Below are positions 55,936 through 64,000 of a stretch of 64,000 nt of DNA, in pieces. The position numbers were made by a program, and so were the translations under genes. Under the pieces are notes generated by a model that saw only the letters and a list, made by a program, of their open reading frames with translations, ran no database searches and was not told the DNA's origin. The DNA is from Colletotrichum lupini (taxonomy: Eukaryota > Ascomycota > Sordariomycetes > Glomerellales > Glomerellaceae): assembly GCF_023278565.1 (NCBI RefSeq), contig NC_064679.1, positions 4,960,001 through 5,024,000 of the forward strand, written 5' to 3'. Numbering within the stretch: the stretch's first letter is position 1; every line of letters begins with the position of its first letter.

Positions 55936-57091
55936 TGCGCACAGGATGACCTGGTTTTCTTGAAGAAGCTATGCAAACGTTAGCTTTGACCCAGCCGCCC
56001 AATTCTGAGACGACAGGCCGCAGTCTTTATGGACAGCGTCAGTCCATAGCAAGAACGCAAGCAATAGCTTCTTGAGTTGCGGACGTAACGTAACAAATGC
56101 AATGACAGGCCGAACCAGGGCCAAGAGAGTTTATTGCGACTCTGTGGATAGTCTTGATTGGCCAATGCCCCGCTGCCCATGCATATCACTTCGCTCGGAC
56201 TTGCTGAGGTTATCACGCCGAGGGGTTGTGATCCGGCCGAGATAACCTGATATTGAGGTCCCAAGTTTCCTCTTAGGCTTTCTGCAACCCTGAATGCGAC
56301 CTGATCCTTCGAAATGCTACAATCTGTAAGCGCTATTTGAATGCCTTTGGGAAATCGCTGCGAAATGAGGCAGATCGTCTTGGCTTCCCCGCTTAACATC
56401 TGCCACCTGCCTAGAACAGTTCCCGGTGCCGAAAGTCGGAATGGCTACCCCTCTCTGATGCGAGGTCTTATTTAAATCAAAATTGATCAATTATTGAAAA
56501 TATCGGAACTGCTGTAAATGATAGAGAAAGACACGCTCCTGAGCCTGTAATGGCACCAAGCTCGTGGAAAATTATAATGTCCCGTTTGGCCACGATGTCG
56601 TCTGTATAATATTAACTACTATTTGAGATTTCTCGTTTTCTTTCTGCTAGGTCTACCACCCTTTCATACCCTCAATTCTTAGCACTGTAATCAGGTAGCG
56701 CGAAGTACGAAAGGGAGGCTACTCGAGAGATCACATGGTAGGCTAGTATTTTTTTGCAGGGGAGAGTCCTTGTGACAGATAGTAAGGCTCTGAATTCCCT
56801 TGAAAATCAGAGGCTATCTAGTTACGTTAGAGTACTTTGGTGATATCAGGGTCTAGATGTCATACAGAGGGACCTACCACTTTCTTACAGTTTGAACATT
56901 GAGCAATCCGTTGTTCCATCGTATCATTTTACATGTGGTGGTTTTTTTCCGGCTTTACAGGCGCAGAAAGATCGGCCTCAACGGGATCAGGCTTTCGAGG
57001 GAAATCACACGATACGATATTGTTATTTTTACATATACCTAGACAAAAATCAGCAACAATGCATTGGGTAGGACACAGAGGACGCTTACTC
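55936..57091. other. 1.15-kb intergenic region
   Basis: It should contain the promoter of the GH18-like gene and the 3' UTR of the 2EXR gene. A 139-codon minus-strand frame at 55980-56399 has no recognisable domain. The part from 56460 to 56700 is AT-rich but still holds CpA and TpG, so it is not strongly RIP-mutated. Confidence 0.4.
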
Positions 57092-58069
57092 TCATCCCCT
57101 TCCCTCACCGCCTGATTCTTCGGCCTGAGTTCTTCTCTCGGATCGGAGCACCGCAACCTTGGCTATGGAAGACGAGTAATGAACAAACGGCCGCGAAGTC
57201 AATAGATCATCAGGCGCCCACATCGGTAGGAAAAAGGGCCAGTACTTCAAACCTAGGATGGAGAGGTCGATAGTAAAATATCTCGCGGCACATATATCAG
57301 GCGCCGCAGTCGGTGTGGGCGTCCACTCGATTTCGCTGAGATCGTAACCTCCAGCGGAGAAGAGCACCGGCGACCCGACCTCGGCCCCCTTCAAGCCGTA
57401 ATCCATGAGGTATAACTTGGCCGAAAGAAGCCCACACATAGTCCGTTCCAAGAGGCGGATAAAGCAAGCCCGGGGACCTGGTTGATTGATCATGGACTTG
57501 ATGTCTTCGGTGGGCTGGATGCCCCAGTCGTCGGTGAATTCGAACGCGATGTGCAACAGTTGGGATCCGTCGTTTTGGAAGAAGGGACGGAGGGCGGATA
57601 ACGCCTCTCCGACGGAGACGTGTGCGTCGGGTGCAACTTGGAAGATGATGAGATCTTTGTCTGGAAGGATGCTTGACCCGGAAGCGCTTCGTGCAGATTG
57701 GTTATGTCGTGTAGAAGAGCTGTGGCCGCTAGAAGGGTTCACCAGCGTTGCGTAATGCTTTCGAACCACGTTTCTGGACTCCTTACAGGCGGACCAAAGG
57801 CCGGCATCGACGCAGTATGTCGAAGGGTCTGACTCGGACCACGGACACCGCTTTTTTGGTGTGTATGTAGGATTGGAAAGAACATAAGTCTCGTATTGGT
57901 GAACTTGCATTGGTGTTTTGTGTCTAAGATCGGTTGACGCAGTAGTCGTAGCTCGGCTTTTGATAGAGAAGACGTGAAAAGCTGGTTCTGCAGACCGAAG
58001 ATTGCATTCCCACACTTGTAGTCGCACCTCGACAGGGAGTAAGCCAAATTGATGGAATGTTGTAGCCAT
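57092..58069 (-). CDS. 2EXR domain-containing protein
   Basis: An intronless frame of 325 aa. The N-terminus has the 2EXR hallmark FHQFGLLPVEVRLQVWECNLR (compare the family pattern F..F..LP.E.R..IW), followed at about residue 90 by LWSACKESRNVVRKHY, the second conserved piece. The family is large and expanded in filamentous ascomycetes; its molecular function is unknown. No signal peptide or membrane helix is present. The middle part is Ser-rich, the C-terminus is charged (RSERRTQAEESGGEGRG). The start at 58069 lies directly before the domain, as in relatives. The gene looks intact. Confidence 0.87.
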   Translation of the reverse strand: MATTFHQFGLLPVEVRLQVWECNLRSAEPAFHVFSIKSRATTTASTDLRHKTPMQVHQYETYVLSNPTYTPKKRCPWSESDPSTYCVDAGLWSACKESRNVVRKHYATLVNPSSGHSSSTRHNQSARSASGSSILPDKDLIIFQVAPDAHVSVGEALSALRPFFQNDGSQLLHIAFEFTDDWGIQPTEDIKSMINQPGPRACFIRLLERTMCGLLSAKLYLMDYGLKGAEVGSPVLFSAGGYDLSEIEWTPTPTAAPDICAARYFTIDLSILGLKYWPFFLPMWAPDDLLTSRPFVHYSSSIAKVAVLRSERRTQAEESGGEGRG

Positions 58070-59167
58070 GATTAATCGACAAGTCGTGTTGGGATCTTGG
58101 TGGTGTTCCTAAATTTTTTGTGTAGAATTCGTCTCAGTATACGATGTAAGACACGAATAAATTGAAGAATGATTTTTGAGAGCGATAATCGATGCTGGAA
58201 ATGTGCCAGAAGAAAAGAACTTGACAATGATGACGGAGATAATGCCGCAGGTTCCGTATACCTTTTGGCTTCATGGCCTTTGCGCGTCGGCCATCCATCA
58301 CCTTGAAGTCCAGATGACTGAACCGCAGAATCCATGAACTTTGTTCTGAAAATAAACGGATGCCGTTGTTTGCTACAACTTGAATACTCAGGCTACCGTA
58401 TGTAGGTATGCTGAAGTTGGAGTGCTCATTACTTGGAGCTGGTGTTGCGGGATCTTCACTCGAGGAGAGTCTCGTCTACGATTTAAGTCACCTCAACGGC
58501 TGATTAAGACACAGCTCGAGGACCATAATGTTATCAGAAGGAAGAATATCCCTTTGATTCCTATGTTAAATGAACATAGCAAGCATGAGTGGTGCATCAT
58601 CTTCGAGATTGAGCCTTTCAGCCATCGAAGAATGGAGTAAAACCTCGTATTGAAATGAGCGCCAGACAATCACCTTAGATGCCAGAGCCCAGCATTTGTC
58701 CGAAGCCTCTTTTTCTCAGGTGCGTAACTGATTCAGCTGGCGTGAAACTCTTCCCCAAAAGACATGGATGCACCAGAACGGACTTGTTCGGAGCCGCCTA
58801 TCATGGATGTGTGTTGATGCTCACATGCAGATTTCAACTCTTAGCTTCGCTACCTCAACTCGTAGATATGGGTTTGGGGCATTCATGCAAGCTAAGTAGA
58901 CGTCGGTTGTCACCTGGTTTTTTAATATATACTGACACCTATTTTCTAAACTTCACTTCCTCTAAAGGGCAGCGACAAGAGTCGAGACGAAGAATGAGAA
59001 AACAATCCATGAACTTGAACGTGTAATCTCTAGGGAATCTCCTCCAACCACAATGCTGCTCTTTCTACCCAACCGTGGCGATCTAGTCTCTAGAAAATCT
59101 CTAGGGGAATGACAGCCTAGACACCTCAATCTCATCTTACTATGAAGATCACGAAAAGGCCACACAA
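58070..59167. other. Intergenic region 2EXR to hri1
   Basis: It should hold the 2EXR gene promoter and the hri1 3' UTR. Near 59030-59110 the sequence TCTAGGGAATCTC and related forms recur two or three times (TCTAGGGAATCT, TCTAGAAAATCTCTAGGGGAAT), a small local repeat. No gene was seen. Confidence 0.4.
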
Positions 59168-60002
59168 TCACCGGCTCTCGAGCACATCCCAGACAACCTC
59201 CTCATGAACAACATGCGTCCCAACACTCAACGCCGCACCCGTCATCAACAACACCTCGCAAGGCAAAGCCCGATCCCCAATCCTCACAGTCCGCCTCCAC
59301 CCCTCCCCTTCCTTCCACTCCCACCTCTCCGCCGCAACCTCCTCCCCGACCCTCGAAATCCCCTGACAGAACCGCCCCAACCACACAACCATACCCCGCG
59401 CCCCGCTCGTCTCGTCCTCGTGCTTGAGCACAACACACTCAACACCCTTCGGAGCCTCGCCGCCCTCGGCCGCGGCACCGACCGGAGGAACCGTAACGGG
59501 CTCGACGTCCCTCCACAGCTCTTCGTAGTCCGTCTCCGCGCCGGTGGCAGGGTTCACCATCCGTCCCTTTTCGAGCGTCAGCCCGTCGGGCTGCTCGTAC
59601 ATGTCGCCCTCGTCGGCCGCGTTCTCGGGCTCCGTCGTGCGCGAGTCGATCCAGTGCTCCCAGCGCGAGTGGCGCACCTCGGCGCCCTGGTCGTCGGTGC
59701 GGGTGGACGACGACGAGGTTCCTGCGATGCCCCATTCCAGGCGCTCGATGCCGTGCGTGTCTTTGTGGGTGTTAGCTTTGGAGTTGTCTGGTAGTCGCGG
59801 CGGCTTTTGGGGGTCCTGGGCCAGGTCGCGTGTGAAAACGACGTTGGAATTTACCTTGCACGCCGTCGACGGTTGGCGTTTGCTTCAGAATGCGGAGGTC
59901 CACGAAACGGCGCTGCGGGGACGTGAGCACTATGGTCGAGGTCGGCTCGCTCGCCTCATCGGGGATCCAGCGGATATGCTCGCGGAACGAGATACTACCC
60001 AT
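59168..60002 (-). CDS. hri1: Hri1 family protein
   Basis: Exons 60002-59855 and 59760-59168 give 246 aa, close to the yeast Hri1 length; the 93-bp intron (GTAAAT, GCTAACAC branch, CAAAG acceptor) is in phase 1 and joins DGVQ to DTHGIERLEWGIAGT. The N-terminus MGSISFREHIRWIPDEASEPTSTIVLTS and the blocks RRFVDLRILK, HWIDSRT, DGLTLEKGRMVNPATG, YEELWRD and the ARGMVVWLGRFCQGISR region match the family, which folds as two beta-barrel halves. The yeast protein associates with Hrr25 and Sec72, but the molecular role is unknown. GC content is very high in exon 2. The donor GTAAAT is not ideal, but no other phase-consistent site is as good. Confidence 0.88.
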
Positions 60003-60435
60003 GATGATGAACGAAACTTTAAAGAATCTAGAAACTGTGTCTATGCTGCAAATGACAACGGTTCACACTTGAGGTTGCGCGATATGCAACATTAAAAGGC
60101 AAGGCTATGTGGTGGTGGTGGTGGGGGAACAAACAAGGTCACACGGGCAAGGCGTTGATTGAATCGTCGATGTAGCGCAGATCTCCACTTTCAGCCGATG
60201 AAAAGCCTCACGCCGTCATCGCCTGTCGATCCGGAGCATCCCTCAGATCTGGGCGCTTCCAACGGCTTTTCAGCCCGTGAAAAAACATTACTTGGGAACC
60301 TTGATTCTCTATGTGAGGTCTATGATCTAAGTCTATGTGTAATGTCTTGTGTTTTTACAATCGTCCCTTCTCTCACACACAATCGCGCTTCTTGCGGCGA
60401 AAAGGCAGTGACGCGCCATCCCAAATCATCACGCC
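60003..60435. other. Intergenic region hri1 to thioesterase gene
   Basis: It should contain the hri1 promoter and the 3' UTR of the thioesterase gene. A short GGTGGT run lies at about 60110-60126. No gene was seen. Confidence 0.4.
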
Positions 60436-61562
60436 TTATGCGGCCTTCTCGAGACGCTCGACAATGTCGACGAGACCCTTCACTTTTTTCTCGCAGTCAA
60501 TCTTGCTCTGCTCTTGCGCCTCGTATGTCTCCCGTAGCCGGTCGACCATGAAGGGCTTGAGCGGCGCCCTCTTGGCGGTCTTGTAGTCGTAGACCACGAT
60601 ATCCTCGAAGCAGCGGGCGGCAGGGCGACGGTGGCCCTCAGAGATGAGAAGAGCTTCAAGTAGGATGAAATCTGATTCGTATGTCGGCTTGGAAACAAGC
60701 TTATGAAGGACCGTTACGTGGTCTGGGTAGGCCATTGGCTTCACATTGGTTGTCAGTGTGAGCGATTCAGGTGTTTTAGACTCAACCGCCGCGGCGCCCA
60801 AAATACAACGACTTTCGGTTCCTGGTGGTTCCTGTTGATGAGAGTGTCACTCACAAACTTGTAGTCCGTTTTGATGCTTCTCATGATGAGGCCAATGTCC
60901 TTTGGGCTCATGAGCTGGTCCCACTCATCCTTGTGCTCAGGATCCACCGTCGTCGCAAAGTTACGAAGCCAGTTGACCCGCGCCGACTCGGCGTACTTGT
61001 TGTAGACGACATTGTTTACATGACCTACAGATGTGAGATTGAGATTCATGGTGTATTCGGGGTGCGAGCCATACCCTGTAGTACCTTATGTCAGTTTATT
61101 GTCTCCCTTCCTTTGGGGAGTCAGGCTCCGGTTCAACTCACCATTGCATCCTGATTTCCATCACAATCAGCACCCAATTCATCTCATCCCTTGAAAACTC
61201 ATGGTGTAACAGGAACTCACCTGGTCTCCCCAAGTCACTGTATGTCTGTCAAGGCCCCTCCACCCGGGACCGGTGAGGAACCCCTCCCGTCCGGCGAGCA
61301 ACTCCAACCACTGCCCATCGACAGCCTTCCGCAGAGCCGCCAAGTCCTCCTTCTGCTGCCCGCTGAGGTCGAGCCCGGCGCACCGCTTGATGCGCGACTG
61401 CAGCTCAGAAAGCCATCGTGGGTTCAGCGGTGGCGCAGACGTTGAAGATGAAGTAGCGGCGGCGACGACACTCTTTGCAGCGGTGGTCACGAACGATCGA
61501 CGGGTTGTATGAAATGTCGAGGGGCGGGCCAGGCTGGCGCTGAGAACAATTGAGTTGCGCAT
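60436..61562 (-). CDS. Mitochondrial hotdog-fold thioesterase-like protein
   Basis: The product is 274 aa. The exons I infer are 61562-61221, 61150-61142 (9 nt, Asp-Ala-Met), a single nucleotide at 61075, 61024-60855 and 60738-60436. These joins produce TWGDQ-DAM-G-HVNNVVYNKYAESARVNW and TDYKF-PMAYPDHVTVLHK, which match the conserved order of 4HBT thioesterases: HVNN forms the start of the central hotdog helix, and RPAARCFEDIVVYDY is the late strand pair. Residues 1-40 are rich in Arg, Ser and Ala with no acids, a likely mitochondrial presequence. The acyl-CoA substrate is unknown. Every junction has GT...AG ends, and total coding length is divisible by three. Automatic gene finders may start at the internal ATG at 61049 instead, which would lose the N-terminal half. 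Confidence 0.85.
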
Positions 61563-61858
61563 TTTTGAGTTGCTTACTGCGGGTATCTATTGTAACGTAA
61601 AGCGAGGAAACGGAAAAGAGAATGCTAGCGAAGCACGAGATGAAGAATCTGATTACAAGTCCGGCGAAAGGTGGATGGGGGGAAAGTGAGGAAATTCGGC
61701 TTCCGTCGGCTACGCGTTGCGAGTCGGTGCAGAATAAGGGAAAGTATCCCGTAAGATGAGGTAATCTGAGTGCACGCCGGGTGGAAGTGGATATTAGAAG
61801 TTGAATTTAACCTGAAGGCTGGCCCTTACGGCAGACTATAAGAGGCACTCCGCCAAAA
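61563..61858. other. Promoter region of the thioesterase gene
   Basis: Unique-looking sequence with ordinary composition, ending abruptly at the AT-rich block. Confidence 0.4.
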
Positions 61859-64000
61859 CACTTTTTTTTATATATCAAAGCAGAAATCGTATTTTATAGT
61901 TACCCTACTACCCAGGATAAGGTCTAGATTAGTATAATAATTTATAAATAGGGGTTATAGAGATTTATAGCTTAAGAGATACTTTAATTTCGTAATATAT
62001 TAAACCGTATAATAATATATAAAATTACGTAATATTATACCTTAATATAAAAGTTTTTCTTTTTTTTATAATTTTATTATAAAAATAGTTATTACTTTTT
62101 ACTTTTTTATAAATAAAAATTACTTTTTATTTAAGTTATTAAATTAATAGCTCGTTTATAAATATTATAATATAAATTTATAATAACTTTTAATCTCTAT
62201 ATAAGACGTTACTAAACTAATTAACCTTATAATACCTCTTTATAAAGCTATTTTAAAATAACCAATTAATAATAATACTTATATAAGCTCTACCCTTTTT
62301 ATATAATAAGAACGTATAAATATATAAGCCTCGATATTAATAAAATCTGTTTTTATAAGTTTAAAAGAGCGGGAACAAAGTATTTAATAAATAAAAAAAG
62401 AGCTAAAATAATTATTAATAATTAATATTTTTATTATATTATATAACATATCTTTTTTTAAAAACGAACTTAATAGTTTCTAAGTAACGACTTATATTAA
62501 TATCCAAGTTATTAAGAAGTTTATTAAAAAAGTTTAGTTTAATCGCTTCTTAACGTTTATTTTATATTGAAATATAATATAATCTATTATTTTATATTTT
62601 ATAATAAACTAGTAAATTCTTTTAATAAAGTAAACAGTATTTTTAATTAATATAAAGAATCTTTATAATATTTTAGAGTACTGTAAAGTAGCGTACAAAG
62701 CTATAAATTTAAAAAGATTTCTTTTTAAAGCTACGATCTTATATAAAAAAGATAATTATTAACTTTTTATTATTTCTTAAACTAGAATTAAGTTATTAGT
62801 TATTAAACCTTAGTTAGTAAAGAAGGGAAAAGGTTATATAAAGCTAATTATAACTAAAACTTTAGGTAAAACGACGTATAGAAATATTTTAAAAATACGG
62901 CTTTTAATAAGTATTAGTATTAAACTAATAATAAAGATTAAAAAGGAATTATTAATTAAATAAAAAAAGGAGATTATTAAAAAAGAGGTAAAAGCTAAAA
63001 AAAAAGTTAAAAAGAATAAAAATAATAAGAAAGATAAGATTATAATAGTTCGATAAGAAAATAAAGTTTATAATAATAAATAACTTAGTATATTATAAGG
63101 ATAGAAACGAGCATTCTTATTAATAAATAGTTTAAAATAAACTATAATTATATTTATAATTCCTCTTCGTCCTTAGTATTATTTATAATTATGAAGCTAT
63201 TTAATATTTTAAGATTAATTCTAAAGTCTTTTAATTTCCACTTAACTTATATAATACCGCCCTATAGTTTACTAAGTAAAGTAATTTCTAATTAGAGCTT
63301 ATTATATATATACTACTTTAGATAAATACGAAAATATTAATACGTTTTAAAATAAGGATAATTAGCCTCGCTAAACTTCGTATTTTTAGTTAATATAGTT
63401 AGGGAGCCCTTAATAATTAAGGTATAAATCTATAAGGTAGCTTAAGGAAGATATATATTTAAATTATTATTATTTTAAATAGTATTTAATAGTTATTAAA
63501 CTTAGTCTTAGTTAATTAATTATATAAAATCTTATATAGTTCGTAACGTAAGTTAATAATATAGTTACTATAGTTAATTAGAAACAACATAAGAGCGACC
63601 TTTTTAATAACGAATTCGATAAGAGTTCTAAATTTATATAAAGTTAATAAAATTAGAGCGAATTAGTAGTATATACGTAAATAGAAATATAATTTAGTTA
63701 GAGAGTATATTTATATAAAATAGCCCTTAGAACTTAAGTAGTTAGAAATATTTTTATAAACGTAAGTATACTTATATATACTAAGATATATATTACTTAC
63801 CCGCTAATATACTAATTTATTTTAATAAAGACGATTTTATTAACTCTTAATCTTAACGTTATAAATACTTTTACTAAAAATTTAGTAATTATAAAATATA
63901 ATTAGACTTTTTATTATTAAACGGTATTATAAAAAGTAGTAATAAATACTAAATATAAGAACGGTTTCTTTTCCTTAGTCTAAATAAACTCGTAATAATA
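61859..64000. mobile_element. RIP-mutated AT-rich repeat block, continues beyond the window
   Basis: From about 61859 the composition changes within a few dozen bases to mostly A and T, with CpA and TpG nearly absent while CpG, CpT and ApG remain. No open frame of any useful length exists on either strand. This matches the interior of the element at 13477-16691 and is the usual end state of transposon sequence after RIP. I cannot identify the element class because neither terminal repeats nor coding motifs are visible and the right end is outside the window. The left boundary is approximate. Confidence 0.8.

Overview
This window is nuclear DNA from a filamentous ascomycete, most likely a sordariomycete; a Colletotrichum-like plant-associated fungus would fit, but the sequence alone does not prove the genus. 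The evidence is GC-rich exons split by short introns (about 50-230 bp, GT...AG, often with a CTAAC/CTGAC branch site), the gene families present, and two AT-rich blocks almost devoid of CpA/TpG, which is the mark of repeat-induced point mutation (RIP).

Layout. 0-9 kb: 3' part of a phosphatidylinositol-4-phosphate 5-kinase (mss4), a mitochondrial copper-protein assembly factor (coa6, minus), the Golgi protein sys1, and a DUF3176 membrane-protein gene broken by an in-frame TAA. 9.4-17.2 kb: an accessory patch with a 10-cysteine small secreted protein, 3.4 kb without genes, and a second small-secreted-protein gene interrupted by a 3,215-bp hAT-like transposon (16-bp identical inverted termini, 8-bp target duplication) that is heavily RIP-mutated. 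19-24 kb: mitochondrial glutaryl-CoA dehydrogenase and the E2 enzyme ubc4. 24.1-31.5 kb: a long stretch with no convincing coding gene, ending in the pyrimidine-rich leader of the NADPH oxidase gene noxA (31.5-33.4 kb). 35.3-39.5 kb: a metallophosphoesterase, then a secreted LRR-like protein gene bracketed by two diverged copies of a nucleotidyltransferase-fold gene, both carrying the same in-frame TAG. 43-53 kb: a Mid2-like wall-sensor-type membrane protein, a Dal5-type MFS permease, an intron-containing tRNA-Leu(AAG), and a membrane-anchored CAP10/GT90 glycosyltransferase. 53.4-61.6 kb: a block of minus-strand genes (fatty-acid hydroxylase/sterol desaturase family, a secreted GH18-like protein, a 2EXR protein, HRI1, and a mitochondrial hotdog thioesterase with a 9-nt and an apparent 1-nt exon). 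61.86-64 kb: a second AT-rich, RIP-type block that runs off the window.

The housekeeping genes look intact and unrelated to one another; there is no obvious biosynthetic cluster. The unusual material is concentrated in the accessory patches: gene disruption by a transposon, stop codons at RIP-compatible sites in otherwise open genes, and a duplicated gene whose TAG is shared by both copies. Exon boundaries were inferred by eye from splice signals, phase and family conservation; no database search was run.
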